Positions 1 through 6,578 of a stretch of DNA of 7,436 nucleotides are shown in pieces. Location: positions 1 through 7,436 of the forward strand of contig CANQCM010000045.1 in NCBI GenBank assembly GCA_947589625.1, written 5' to 3'. This DNA comes from an uncultured Alphaproteobacteria bacterium. GTDB lineage: Bacteria; Pseudomonadota; Alphaproteobacteria; Rs-D84. The first letter of the stretch is position 1; every line of letters begins with the position of its first letter. Made by a program: the position numbers and the translations under genes. The notes beneath the pieces are model-generated. The model did not search any database and was not told where the DNA came from. It was given only the letters and a program-made list of their open reading frames with translations.

Positions 1-548
1 GGGGTTAGTCCCAAATATTCAAACAGCGCGTCCCAAAATGGGCGCGAACCAATGCGAACATAGTTATCGCCAATATAATTTGAAACAGAATTTAACGCAC
101 GCTGAATCACCGCAATAATTTCTGCATCATAATTATTAGACAGCGAATTTATGCCCATTATGTCTAAATCCATTTGATAAAATTCGCGATAGCGGCCGCG
201 TTGCGCACGTTCGCCGCGATAACGTTTAGAAAACTGGGACGCGCGGAACGGAAAAACCAAATCATTCAGATGACCTGCAACATATCGCGCCAATCCAACG
301 GTGCCATCATAACGCAACCCCATTTTAGTATCGCCCTTTTGAAACAAGAACATTTGCGTTTCTATTTCGTCCCAATTATCTTTGTCGGTCAAAACCTCGG
401 CGCGTTCAATTGCTGGCAAATCCAGATTCGCAAAGCCTGCAGTACGCAACACATTCAGCATTTTTTGCGCGCACACATCAACGCACCGTTGCGCCGCTGG
501 CAACAGTTCAATGAATCCAGACAAAGGTTTTGTTGGTTTTAATTCCAT
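1..548 (-). CDS. hisS: Histidyl-tRNA synthetase, N-terminal part (C-terminus beyond left edge)
   Basis: Charges tRNA-His with histidine in the cytoplasm (class II aminoacyl-tRNA synthetase). I translated the reverse strand by hand: 182 complete codons are present and the frame stays open at base 1, so more than half of the usual ~420-residue protein is missing. The class II motif 2 is clear at residues 110-127 (YRGERAQRGRYREFYQMD, compare the family pattern RHERPQxGRxRxFxQ). The ATP/histidine-site segment LRYDGTVGLAR is at 78-88, matching the family's GTxG..R. The N-terminal start of the catalytic domain, including a PLSGF segment, is at 8-12. The ATG at 546-548 is chosen because GGGAG (557-561) lies 8 nt upstream, a good ribosome binding site. 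In many alphaproteobacteria hisS lies near rodZ/ispG; rodZ is in this window but not adjacent. The A in GERAQ, where P is usual, is a small deviation. Confidence 0.95.
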   Translation of the reverse strand, partial: MELKPTKPLSGFIELLPAAQRCVDVCAQKMLNVLRTAGFANLDLPAIERAEVLTDKDNWDEIETQMFLFQKGDTKMGLRYDGTVGLARYVAGHLNDLVFPFRASQFSKRYRGERAQRGRYREFYQMDLDIMGINSLSNNYDAEIIAVIQRALNSVSNYIGDNYVRIGSRPFWDALFEYLGLT

Positions 549-736
549 TTTTATTTCTCCCGTAATATTTGCTTGTTATTTTATGGAAACCAGCCATATT
601 TTAATGGCAATTTATATTAGAAAACGCAATTGCTATAACCCCACGCACGCGTGGGCATGAATTGTTGCGAATAAAGATACTATTTTCATATACATAATAT
701 ATTATTTTATCTTATTTTTTTCATAACGCAAGAAAA
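549..736. other. AT-rich hisS leader/promoter region without a gene
   Basis: I see no convincing protein gene here; short open frames lack a ribosome binding site and a recognisable product. It must hold the hisS promoter (minus strand), but no hexamer pair stands out. The stretch 674-721 is nearly pure A/T and is the likeliest place. Two perfect inverted repeats lie in what would be the hisS 5' leader: CCCACG/CGTGGG at 640-645/650-655 with a 4-nt loop, and GCCAT/ATGGC at 593-597/604-608 with a 6-nt loop. Neither is followed by a T-run on either strand, so they do not look like intrinsic terminators. They could be leader structure or a protein site; their role is unknown. Confidence 0.5.
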
Positions 737-757
737 ACCCGCCATTTCGGCGGGTAA
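731..757 (-). terminator. Intrinsic terminator after the Cys-rich secreted protein gene
   Basis: A perfect 7-bp stem, ACCCGCC (737-743) with GGCGGGT (749-755) and a 5-nt loop. On the minus strand it is followed directly by a T-run (complement of 733-737). It begins 8 nt past the stop codon of the minus-strand gene ending at 764. The plus-strand side ends in A residues, so it works for the minus strand only. Confidence 0.88.
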
Positions 758-763
758 AAATTA

Positions 764-1513
764 TTAATAACGGTAATTGCATGTGCCACTGACCGAAAAA
801 GTTCCCGAATCATCGGTGCAATTTGTTAATCCACTTCGTAAATAGCAATTAGTGACGTCCGATGGAACAGTATCGCTGGTTCCTTTACATGTTCCCGCAG
901 ACGGACACGGCACACATTCTATTTCATCTTCGGTACTGGGGATACGACCATATTTTTCATAATAGCCCTTGCCACACAACCAATCTTCATAAAGAACTAC
1001 ACATGTCTTATAGTCGCTGGCTTGACTGCATTCCCGAACTACTACTTTATATCTGCCGTCACCCATAGATGTCGGGCTATCTTGACTGTCTGAATAACAG
1101 TGCCAGCAACAATCCCAAAAATCGCCGTTTGTTATTGTGGCGGTTGAACCCACACTGACGGTTGAAAAAATCATCGCAGGTGATGTCGTGTATCCTTGAT
1201 AAGACGACGGACAACCTTGTTTGGCTGCATTGCATAACCAAGATTCGTCTTGATCCATACAAACCAGCAGTGTTTTGTGCGTCTTGTTGTCCTCCATAAC
1301 ACAGCCTTGATAATATTTAGAATCATATTGCTGACAATAATTTCCTAAATCAGATGTATTACTGCCAACAGATAATTGACAAAGGCTGTAATATTTATTC
1401 GACGAGTTAACTGACGAGCAATCCGCCATAATTTTTACCTGATATTGCGCCAATGCTGATTGCGATATCGCGCTGACCGTCAACACCAGCATTGTTTTTA
1501 ATGTGATATTCAT
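764..1513 (-). CDS. Secreted cysteine-rich protein of unknown function
   Basis: 249 residues; I do not recognise a named family. Residues 1-22 form a signal peptide (one Lys at 6, hydrophobic core 8-16, cleavage likely after SALA at 22), so the protein should leave the cytoplasm. The mature part has 19 cysteines, including WDCCWHC (133-139) and CVPCPSAGTC (200-209), which suggests many disulphides. Two segments resemble each other: KT...ESWLC near 80-94 and KT...EDWLC near 169-180, so an internal duplication is possible. The tail (GKGYY..., CVPCP, TNCYL.SG, SGTCNY) resembles C-termini I associate with Cys-rich surface proteins of uncultured gut alphaproteobacteria; this is from memory and unverified. 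The start is supported by AGGGGG (1520-1525) 6 nt before the ATG. The gene stands alone, with its own terminator and a structured leader RNA upstream. A surface, adhesin-like or host-interaction role is only a guess. Confidence 0.8.
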   Translation of the reverse strand: MNITLKTMLVLTVSAISQSALAQYQVKIMADCSSVNSSNKYYSLCQLSVGSNTSDLGNYCQQYDSKYYQGCVMEDNKTHKTLLVCMDQDESWLCNAAKQGCPSSYQGYTTSPAMIFSTVSVGSTATITNGDFWDCCWHCYSDSQDSPTSMGDGRYKVVVRECSQASDYKTCVVLYEDWLCGKGYYEKYGRIPSTEDEIECVPCPSAGTCKGTSDTVPSDVTNCYLRSGLTNCTDDSGTFSVSGTCNYRY

Positions 1514-1540
1514 GATGAACCCCCTATGGTTGTTTTAAAT

Positions 1541-1573
1541 AAACAAAAACCACAAGAACAAATTCAAGTGGTT
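1541..1573 (-). terminator. Terminator-like (attenuator) hairpin in the leader of the Cys-rich gene
   Basis: On the minus strand AACCAC (complement of 1568-1573) pairs with GTGGTT (complement of 1548-1553). After a TT/TT internal mismatch an inner GAA/TTC stem (1563-1565 with 1556-1558) closes a 4-nt loop. The hairpin is followed by a T-rich run (TTTTGTTT, complement of 1541-1547). It lies about 30 nt before the start codon of the secreted protein, where a normal end-of-gene terminator makes no sense, so premature termination (attenuation) is the natural reading. Its outer stem shares bases 1570-1573 with the CCTCCAACC box of the upstream RNA, so the two pairings exclude each other. The stem is A/T-rich and imperfect, hence moderate confidence. 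Confidence 0.45.
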
Positions 1574-1726
1574 GGAGGTTCAGAGCTATAATCACAGAAA
1601 ATAGCGGGCTTATTCGATTTATTCGCCACCCTCCAACCATGATGTTGGAGTTTTTAGCCGGATTTGATACGGCTTGCTGTGATTTATGGGCTCTGACACC
1701 CCGATACAGAAATGTTCCCTGTATCG
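1570..1726 (-). ncRNA. Structured leader RNA, possibly C4 antisense-RNA-like
   Basis: Read on the minus strand, this stretch has several perfect inverted repeats. A 5' hairpin pairs 1719-1726 with 1702-1709 (CGATACAG/CTGTATCG, 9-nt loop). The outer stem pairs 1690-1696 with 1580-1586 (7 bp) and continues, after a small internal loop, as 1677-1684 with 1590-1597 (8 bp). Inside lie two hairpins, 1670-1674/1656-1660 and 1644-1650/1631-1637, and a weak third near 1607-1627, giving a cloverleaf-like junction. The box GGTTGGAGG (complement of 1630-1638) can pair in the local hairpin or with CCTCCAACC (complement of 1570-1578). A promoter sits just upstream and a terminator-like hairpin plus a gene downstream. 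The arrangement (RNA, complementary downstream box, conditional termination, gene) resembles the C4/CI RNAs of phages P1, P7 and P4. That family name is inference from layout; the presence of a folded RNA is much surer. Confidence 0.65.
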
Positions 1727-1731
1727 CAATG

Positions 1732-1760
1732 ATAATATGATATTTACGATTATAAAGCAA
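1732..1760 (-). promoter_or_regulatory. Promoter for the structured leader RNA and Cys-rich gene
   Basis: On the minus strand, -35 TTGCTT (1755-1760) and -10 TATTAT (1732-1737) are separated by exactly 17 nt. Transcription would begin about 6-8 nt after the -10, near 1725-1727, which coincides with the first base of the 5' hairpin. The promoter begins 9 bp beyond the stop codon of the YgjP-like gene. The -35 is weak (3 of 6), the -10 good (5 of 6). No terminator separates it from the upstream tkt operon, so read-through may also feed the leader. Confidence 0.55.
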
Positions 1761-1768
1761 GAAGATAT

Positions 1769-2476
1769 TCAAAAATAGCGGTGCAGTTCGCCGCCGTTTT
1801 GCGACAGCCATCGCTTGGCGCGTTCTACGCCAAAGCCGTAAAATTCGCGCACTGTTGCCCAGAATTCTGGCGAATGATCCATGTGGCGCCGATGTGCCAA
1901 TTCGTGCATAACGACATATCGCATTACATCATATGGCGCAAACGCCAACCGCCACGAAAAAGAAATTGTGCCAGTACTGGAACACGAACCCCATCGCGAT
2001 GTAGTATCACGCAATGCAATACGCGACGGGCGAACATCTGGGGGTGCGTTGTGAATCATTTTGCGCAGTGTGATTAAAAATTCTGATTTAATAAAATCGC
2101 GCACGCGCCGTTCAAACATATCTTTATCGCCGCCAACATATAATGTTGCATGCATGGCATCAACATGCACCAATTCATTTCCACGGCGCGATGGGTCATG
2201 CACCAATTTGACAGACATACCCAGAAAATCAATCGTATCGCCTGATGTTATTTTCGTTTTTGTTGGCGCATTTGCAAAAATACGTTCGCACCATTTACGT
2301 TTAGATTCCAGAAAATCTAGTGCCGCTGCATCACGCGTCAACCATGGTTTTGAAATATGAATTTCGCGTGTTGGGCGCGTCTTGGGGCGCAAAGTGATAT
2401 TACGTACGCCGCGCCGCGTTGTAATTATAACCGGCACAGATTCGCCAGACGACAAAGTAAAAACATAATCAGACAT
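1769..2476 (-). CDS. YgjP-like (DUF45/SprT-like fold) zinc metallopeptidase
   Basis: 235 residues. The zinc site is HELAH at 191-195, with a likely third ligand His201 in the following HMDHSPEFW segment. Just before it is the family signature RWGSCSSTGTISFSWRL (161-177), typical of the YgjP/DUF45 metallopeptidase group (compare HELCHLxxxNHSPxFW). The N-terminal ~100 residues carry the usual beta-rich lead-in (VPVIITTRRGVRNITLRPK). No signal peptide or membrane segment is visible, so it is presumably cytoplasmic. Physiological substrates of this family are poorly known. The ATG lies 4 nt after the tkt stop codon, with only a weak upstream purine stretch (TAAGATT), so translation is probably coupled to tkt within one operon. 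The stop TGA is followed within 9 bp by the promoter of the next transcript. Confidence 0.9.
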   Translation of the reverse strand: MSDYVFTLSSGESVPVIITTRRGVRNITLRPKTRPTREIHISKPWLTRDAAALDFLESKRKWCERIFANAPTKTKITSGDTIDFLGMSVKLVHDPSRRGNELVHVDAMHATLYVGGDKDMFERRVRDFIKSEFLITLRKMIHNAPPDVRPSRIALRDTTSRWGSCSSTGTISFSWRLAFAPYDVMRYVVMHELAHRRHMDHSPEFWATVREFYGFGVERAKRWLSQNGGELHRYF

Positions 2477-2480
2477 AATC

Positions 2481-4265
2481 TTATTTTATTTTTTCAAATA
2501 TATCGCGCGCAATTGCGTCTGGATTAAAACCAAAGCGATTAAACAATTCTGTATCGTTACCAGAGGCACCAAAACTGTTTATTCCAACAACAGCATCTGC
2601 AAATTCAAACCATGGTGCGGTGACAGCTGCCTCGATGGCGACAACAAAACCAGACAAGATTTTTTTCTTGTATTCGGCTGATTGACGGCGGAAAGTTTCA
2701 ACAGACGGCATTGATACAACCTGAACCCCGTTGCCCAGTTTTTCTGCGACAGATACCGCCAATGGTACTTCGGAACCTGTTGCAATTATTGTTGCGCGTA
2801 CACGACGCGATTTTGACGGGTGAATTATATATCCGCCACGCGCGATTTCGCGAACATTTGGTGTTGGAATTTGACGGAATTTTTGACGCGATAAAATAAT
2901 GCATGTAGGATTTTTTGTATCTGTGATTGCTGTTTGCCACGCAACCGCCACTTCGGCACCATTGCACGGACGAAATACATTAAGGTTTGGAATCAATCGC
3001 AAAGACGGTAATTGTTCTATTGGCTGGTGTGTTGGGCCGTCTGCGCCAACGCCGATACTATCATGAGTAAACAAATAAATTACAGGCAAATGCGACATTG
3101 CCGCCAAGCGAATTGATGGTCGCATATAATCACTGAACGCTAAAAATGTTGCGCCGTATGGCCGTAATCCCGCCGCCGCCAAACCGTTCATTATTGCGCC
3201 CATTGCGTGTTCGCGCACACCATAGTTTATAAAATTACCACTGAATTTTTTAGCAGTAATATCGCGATGTGATTTGTTTTTCGCATTTGTACTGTGTGAT
3301 AAATCCGCACTGCCCCCGACAAGACGCGCGCCACGCGCCATTAAATCTGATAAAAACGCCCCAGACAATTCGCGCGTTGACACCACATCGCCTAAATCTG
3401 GCGCAGGAATATCAGCAATAGCCGCGTCCAGTGGGTGCGTTGCATATTTTGCAGACGCGTCAGACGCCACTGTTCGCCACAACCGTTCGCCGTCTGGCGA
3501 AATATACATCTGAATCAAATTCATCAATTCTGAATCTGACACACCAAATCCATGTGCCGCAGGCGTTCCTGCCACAGATGTAGATTGCCCTATTTGTGTT
3601 TTACACTGTATAAATGTTGGGCAATCAGAATGCAATGCGCGAATCAGCGCAGAATTTAATTTCTTGAAGTTATTGCCTGCAACCCGAATCGTGCGCCAAC
3701 CTGCGGCACGCATACGCGATGGGACATCAATATCCGTCATTGCGTTGCCATCAATGCTGATTCCGTTATCGTCCCACAGCAACACCAAATTATTCAGTTT
3801 ATATAATCCTGCAAACGCAATAGATTCTTGGGCGACACCTTCCATTAAATCGCCATCAGAACACAAGCAATACACAATACCGTCATTTTGTGCGATTTTT
3901 GCCGCCATTGCCATGCCAACCGCGTTTCCAACACCCTGCCCCAGTGGGCCAGTTGTTGCAGATACGCCATCAGTGCCGATTTCTGGGTGACCTGGCAAAC
4001 CGCCAAATTTACGGAAAGACGATAAATCGCCAATGTCATAACCTGATAATTTCAAAACAGAATACAACAGCGCAGAACCATGTCCAGCGGACAAAACAAA
4101 CCTATCTATACCGCGGCGCAACCAATTTGCATAAATCGTTGTGATAATATCAGCGGCGTCCATAATAATGCCAACATGACCAGACCCTGCATTACGCACC
4201 GCGTACAACGCGTGCGCGCGCACTGCATTTGACATTTCGTTCAATTGGTTGGCATCAAATTTCAT
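2481..4265 (-). CDS. tkt: Transketolase (short form)
   Basis: Thiamine-diphosphate enzyme of the non-oxidative pentose phosphate pathway, moving two-carbon units between sugar phosphates. At 594 residues it is about 65 shorter than the usual ~660. Compared with the classical enzyme, loops are missing after the N-terminal SGH segment and before the cofactor loop. Active-site landmarks are present: His30 (SGH), His62 (GHGS), GPLGQG at 106-111, Asp137 in SDGDLMEG, Asn167 in DDNGISIDG, His238, Glu352 in REHAMG, and THDSIG..ADGPTHQP at 400-414 with His401, Asp409 and His413. Arg460 (SRQ) corresponds to the phosphate-binding arginine. Ser136 stands where the cofactor motif nearly always has Gly (GDG). 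No ribosome binding site precedes the ATG, but an extended -10 lies 8 nt upstream, so the mRNA is probably leaderless. It diverges from rnhA and precedes the YgjP-like gene in an operon. Confidence 0.96.
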   Translation of the reverse strand: MKFDANQLNEMSNAVRAHALYAVRNAGSGHVGIIMDAADIITTIYANWLRRGIDRFVLSAGHGSALLYSVLKLSGYDIGDLSSFRKFGGLPGHPEIGTDGVSATTGPLGQGVGNAVGMAMAAKIAQNDGIVYCLCSDGDLMEGVAQESIAFAGLYKLNNLVLLWDDNGISIDGNAMTDIDVPSRMRAAGWRTIRVAGNNFKKLNSALIRALHSDCPTFIQCKTQIGQSTSVAGTPAAHGFGVSDSELMNLIQMYISPDGERLWRTVASDASAKYATHPLDAAIADIPAPDLGDVVSTRELSGAFLSDLMARGARLVGGSADLSHSTNAKNKSHRDITAKKFSGNFINYGVREHAMGAIMNGLAAAGLRPYGATFLAFSDYMRPSIRLAAMSHLPVIYLFTHDSIGVGADGPTHQPIEQLPSLRLIPNLNVFRPCNGAEVAVAWQTAITDTKNPTCIILSRQKFRQIPTPNVREIARGGYIIHPSKSRRVRATIIATGSEVPLAVSVAEKLGNGVQVVSMPSVETFRRQSAEYKKKILSGFVVAIEAAVTAPWFEFADAVVGINSFGASGNDTELFNRFGFNPDAIARDIFEKIK

Positions 4266-4278
4266 TTTATGATATTAT
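4249..4278 (+). promoter_or_regulatory. rnhA promoter, inside the 5' end of tkt
   Basis: -35 TTGGCA (4249-4254, 5 of 6 consensus) and -10 TATTAT (4273-4278, 5 of 6) are 18 nt apart. The start of transcription would be near 4285, just before the rnhA ribosome binding site AAGGA (4286-4290). The -35 lies inside tkt codons and the -10 overlaps the opposing tkt -10. Confidence 0.65.
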
Positions 4279-4286
4279 ATCACAAA
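4274..4286 (-). promoter_or_regulatory. tkt extended -10 promoter, implying a leaderless mRNA
   Basis: On the minus strand the sequence TTTGTGATATAAT contains a perfect -10 (TATAAT, complement of 4274-4279) preceded by the TGn of an extended -10. No good -35 is visible 17 nt upstream. Only 8 nt separate the -10 from the tkt ATG, so transcription would start 0-2 nt from the start codon. The identical 13-mer precedes the FtsB-like gene at 6578-6590 on the plus strand. Confidence 0.6.
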
Positions 4287-4301
4287 AGGACGAATAATAA
4301 A

Positions 4302-4733
4302 ATGTTAAAAATATGGACAGACGGCAGTTGTCTTGGGAATCCTGGAACAGGCGGTTGGGCATTTGTCGCGACAGATGGAACAAACATCGCGCATAAATCT
4401 GGCGCAGAACAGAACACTACAAATAATCGCATGGAATTGACGGCGGTAATTACTGCACTAACTGCGGCGGCGCGCCGTCACAGTGCGGTTGAATTACACA
4501 CCGACAGTAAATATGTTAAAGACGGTATGGAAAATTGGCTGGCAAAATGGCAAAAAAATAATTGGCGCACCGCAAATAAAAAACCTGTAAAAAATCAAGA
4601 TTTATGGCAAAAAATGGCGGAATTGGCGTCAAAAATTAATATTCATTGGGTTTGGGTTCGTGGTCATAATGGCGAAAAATTTAATGAAATGTGCGATACT
4701 TTGGCACGCACTGCCGCGGAATCAATAAAATAA
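4302..4733 (+). CDS. rnhA: Ribonuclease HI
   Basis: Cuts the RNA strand of RNA-DNA hybrids (R-loops, primer remnants) in the cytoplasm. The 143-residue protein has the expected length and a complete active site: Asp7 (TDGSC), Glu45 (NRMELTA), Asp68 (HTDSKYV), His122 (RGHNGEKFNE) and Asp132 (CDTLA), equivalent to D10, E48, D70, H124 and D134 of the E. coli enzyme. The basic handle region is present (NWLAKWQKNNWRTANKKPV, 78-96). The start at 4302 is chosen because the family begins right at this strand and AAGGA (4286-4290) lies 11 nt upstream. A longer in-frame start at 4245 would overlap tkt and the promoter and add residues foreign to the family. It diverges from tkt (36 nt between start codons) and converges on rodZ with a shared terminator. 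Confidence 0.97.
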   Translation: MLKIWTDGSCLGNPGTGGWAFVATDGTNIAHKSGAEQNTTNNRMELTAVITALTAAARRHSAVELHTDSKYVKDGMENWLAKWQKNNWRTANKKPVKNQDLWQKMAELASKINIHWVWVRGHNGEKFNEMCDTLARTAAESIK

Positions 4734-4757
4734 AAAATGCCCAAATTTGGGCATTTT
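4734..4757. terminator. Bidirectional terminator between rnhA and rodZ
   Basis: A perfect palindrome: AAAATGCCC (4734-4742) pairs with GGGCATTTT (4749-4757) around a central AAATTT. It has a T-run on the 3' side of each strand and lies between two convergent stop codons (rnhA ending at 4733, rodZ ending at 4759), so it should stop transcription from both sides. Confidence 0.9.
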
Positions 4758-4758
4758 G

Positions 4759-5619
4759 TTATTCAGAAACTTTCATCAATTTATCAGGCTGCATCGCAAT
4801 CCCTGTAACACGCGTGTGATCTGCACCTGCGGCGGGCGCCAGTTTTCCATCAACCCAAATATCAACGCCCCCAGCATTTCCAAATGTTGCACGATACCCA
4901 TTGCCTTGAGGCATATAATAAACATCGCCTGCCACCAAAACACGACTAAATTCAGTTTTACCGCGCGAATCTTCGATTTTCACCCATGATTCTTGGGTCG
5001 CCTGCAGAATAATATTTGCCTTCTCGCGATTTTCAGTTCCAAAACGTTCGCGCACTGCGACCGTGTATTTTGGTTCTGGAACAGCCACATTTGCCGCCAC
5101 TGCATTAGATGCCGCATTTTCATTTGCCGAAACATCTATATTTCCAGATGGCAACAATAATATAATCGCAAATAAAATTATAATCACACCAACCAGACCG
5201 CCCACAGCCCATTTCCAATGTTTGCGAACATACGCCCACAATTTTTTTGCATAATTGCGTACAAATGCCCACAGCGCCACAAACGAAAATTTTTTCTTTT
5301 CTGGTACCAGTTCGCATTCTGTTGCTGTGTCGGCACAATCAGAAACCAAACCCATTTCGCGCTTTAATTTATTCACAACATCGTCAGGATTCAGCCCTAA
5401 TTCCATGGCGTAATTGCGCGCAAACCCCAGAATGTAAACAGTTTCTGGAATTTCATAATACTTGCCGTCTTCCAATGCCTGCAAGAATTCTTCACGAATG
5501 CACAATTGTTTTGCAATTGTCGCTATTTCGCGCTTGCGCCGACCTGTTGTTCGCGCAGTACGCAACATTTCACCGGCGGTCATATCATTGGTTATTTCTG
5601 GTATATTATTGTCAGTCAT
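4759..5619 (-). CDS. rodZ: RodZ-like cell-shape protein (HTH domain, one membrane segment, C-terminal DUF4115-type domain)
   Basis: Bitopic inner-membrane protein that links the MreB cytoskeleton to the elongation machinery of rod-shaped cells. Residues 14-90 form the cytoplasmic helix-turn-helix domain typical of RodZ (GEMLRTAR....IATIAKQLCIREEFLQALEDGKY, then YILGFARNYAMELGLNPDDVV). A basic/aromatic stretch at 108-137 precedes one transmembrane segment at about 138-157, followed by an Ala/Val/Asn-rich linker. The C-terminal periplasmic domain (about 200-265) has the family pattern WVKIED..GKTEFSRVL..GD.Y. The length of 286 residues is usual. The start is supported by AAGGG (5626-5630) 6 nt before the ATG. 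It lies 35 nt downstream of dus on the same strand with no terminator between, so the two are probably co-transcribed. Confidence 0.93.
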   Translation of the reverse strand: MTDNNIPEITNDMTAGEMLRTARTTGRRKREIATIAKQLCIREEFLQALEDGKYYEIPETVYILGFARNYAMELGLNPDDVVNKLKREMGLVSDCADTATECELVPEKKKFSFVALWAFVRNYAKKLWAYVRKHWKWAVGGLVGVIIILFAIILLLPSGNIDVSANENAASNAVAANVAVPEPKYTVAVRERFGTENREKANIILQATQESWVKIEDSRGKTEFSRVLVAGDVYYMPQGNGYRATFGNAGGVDIWVDGKLAPAAGADHTRVTGIAMQPDKLMKVSE

Positions 5620-5654
5620 ATTTTACCCTTGATTTTTTTGTATCATAGAATCAA

Positions 5655-6578
5655 TTATGCCGATTGGCAACCCCAAAATTTAGATATTTCCGATTTCAAT
5701 TCATCTGGGTCTGTAATAGTGTTTACCCGAATGCGAAAATCGGTTGAATTTGGCATACCTGCGCTGTACCACGCGACATGTTTGCGAAACATCGGTATTG
5801 CATTACGCGCGCCATAGTATTCAACCGCATAATTCAGATGACGCAGCACCACCGCGCCAATGTTATCTGGTCGCCCCGTCTCACCAGACAAAGCACCAAT
5901 AATCCACGGTTTGCCCAGCATTGCCCGACCAATCATTGCGCCCGCATAGCCATGCTTTTTTGCATTTTCAATCGCACCCAGGTCAGAAATATCGCCGTTT
6001 GCAATGATTGGAATTGGCGAATTATGAACATCAGGCAATATTGCCGCACCATTATATAATTGCGCCCGTGTGCGCCCATGCAGCACAACAAAAGACGCGC
6101 CATTGTCTGCGGCAATTTGTACCAGTTCTGCCCAATCGCGATGCGCATCGTCCCACCCCAGACGCGTTTTAATTGAAACGGGTATATTTACTGAACGCAC
6201 AACCGCATTTATGATTTTGCCTGCCAGTACATGATCGCGCATAAGGTACGCACCCGCATTTGCACGCGTTGCAACCTTGGGTACAGGGCAACCCATATTT
6301 ATATCAATCCATTTTGCACCATTATCAGCCAATATTTTTGCCGCGTCCGCCATCAACGATATATCTGCGCCAAAAATTTGCGTACCAATATTGCCCTCGT
6401 CTGCATATAAATCAAAATTACGCAGGCAATTTTTATGCGCTGCAACCAGTGAATGACAAGAAATCATTTCTGTGACCAAGTTCGCATTTGGGGCAAATTC
6501 GCGAATAATGCGCCGAAACGGACGGTCTGTTATCCCTGCCATAGGTGCTGCAAAAATTTGATTATAATCAATATTCAT
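5655..6578 (-). CDS. dusB: tRNA-dihydrouridine synthase, DusB-type
   Basis: FMN/NADPH enzyme that reduces uridines in the tRNA D-loop region to dihydrouridine; cytoplasmic TIM barrel. In the 307 residues I see the N-terminal FMN motif APMAGITDRPFRRI (11-24), the catalytic cysteine Cys97 in DINMGCPVPKV (92-102), HGRTRAQLYNG at 167-177, IANGDI (192-197) and IGRAMLGKPW (216-225). The DusB assignment over other Dus types rests on this motif style and is moderately sure. The start at 6578 fits the family. A longer open frame to 6818 exists, but its 80 extra residues look like antisense translation of the FtsB-like gene. There is no ribosome binding site, and a -10-like box lies 7 nt upstream, so the mRNA may be leaderless. 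Only 19 nt separate its ATG from that of the divergent FtsB-like gene. Confidence 0.94.
   Translation of the reverse strand: MNIDYNQIFAAPMAGITDRPFRRIIREFAPNANLVTEMISCHSLVAAHKNCLRNFDLYADEGNIGTQIFGADISLMADAAKILADNGAKWIDINMGCPVPKVATRANAGAYLMRDHVLAGKIINAVVRSVNIPVSIKTRLGWDDAHRDWAELVQIAADNGASFVVLHGRTRAQLYNGAAILPDVHNSPIPIIANGDISDLGAIENAKKHGYAGAMIGRAMLGKPWIIGALSGETGRPDNIGAVVLRHLNYAVEYYGARNAIPMFRKHVAWYSAGMPNSTDFRIRVNTITDPDELKSEISKFWGCQSA

Noticed and set aside
174..660. Plus-strand open frames across hisS and its leader
   Set aside because: They are antisense shadows of hisS, without ribosome binding sites or recognisable products.
1610..1625. Direct repeat TTATTCG twice, considered as a start of a CRISPR or tandem array
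   Set aside because: Only two 7-nt copies, inside the structured RNA; no array, spacers or cas genes in the window.
1631..1655. Plus-strand intrinsic terminator: CTCCAAC/GTTGGAG hairpin followed by TTTTT
   Set aside because: No plus-strand gene lies upstream of it. The hairpin is better explained as part of the minus-strand structured RNA.
4245..4301. Longer rnhA start at 4245
   Set aside because: It overlaps tkt codons and the promoter. The ribosome binding site and family start both point to 4302.
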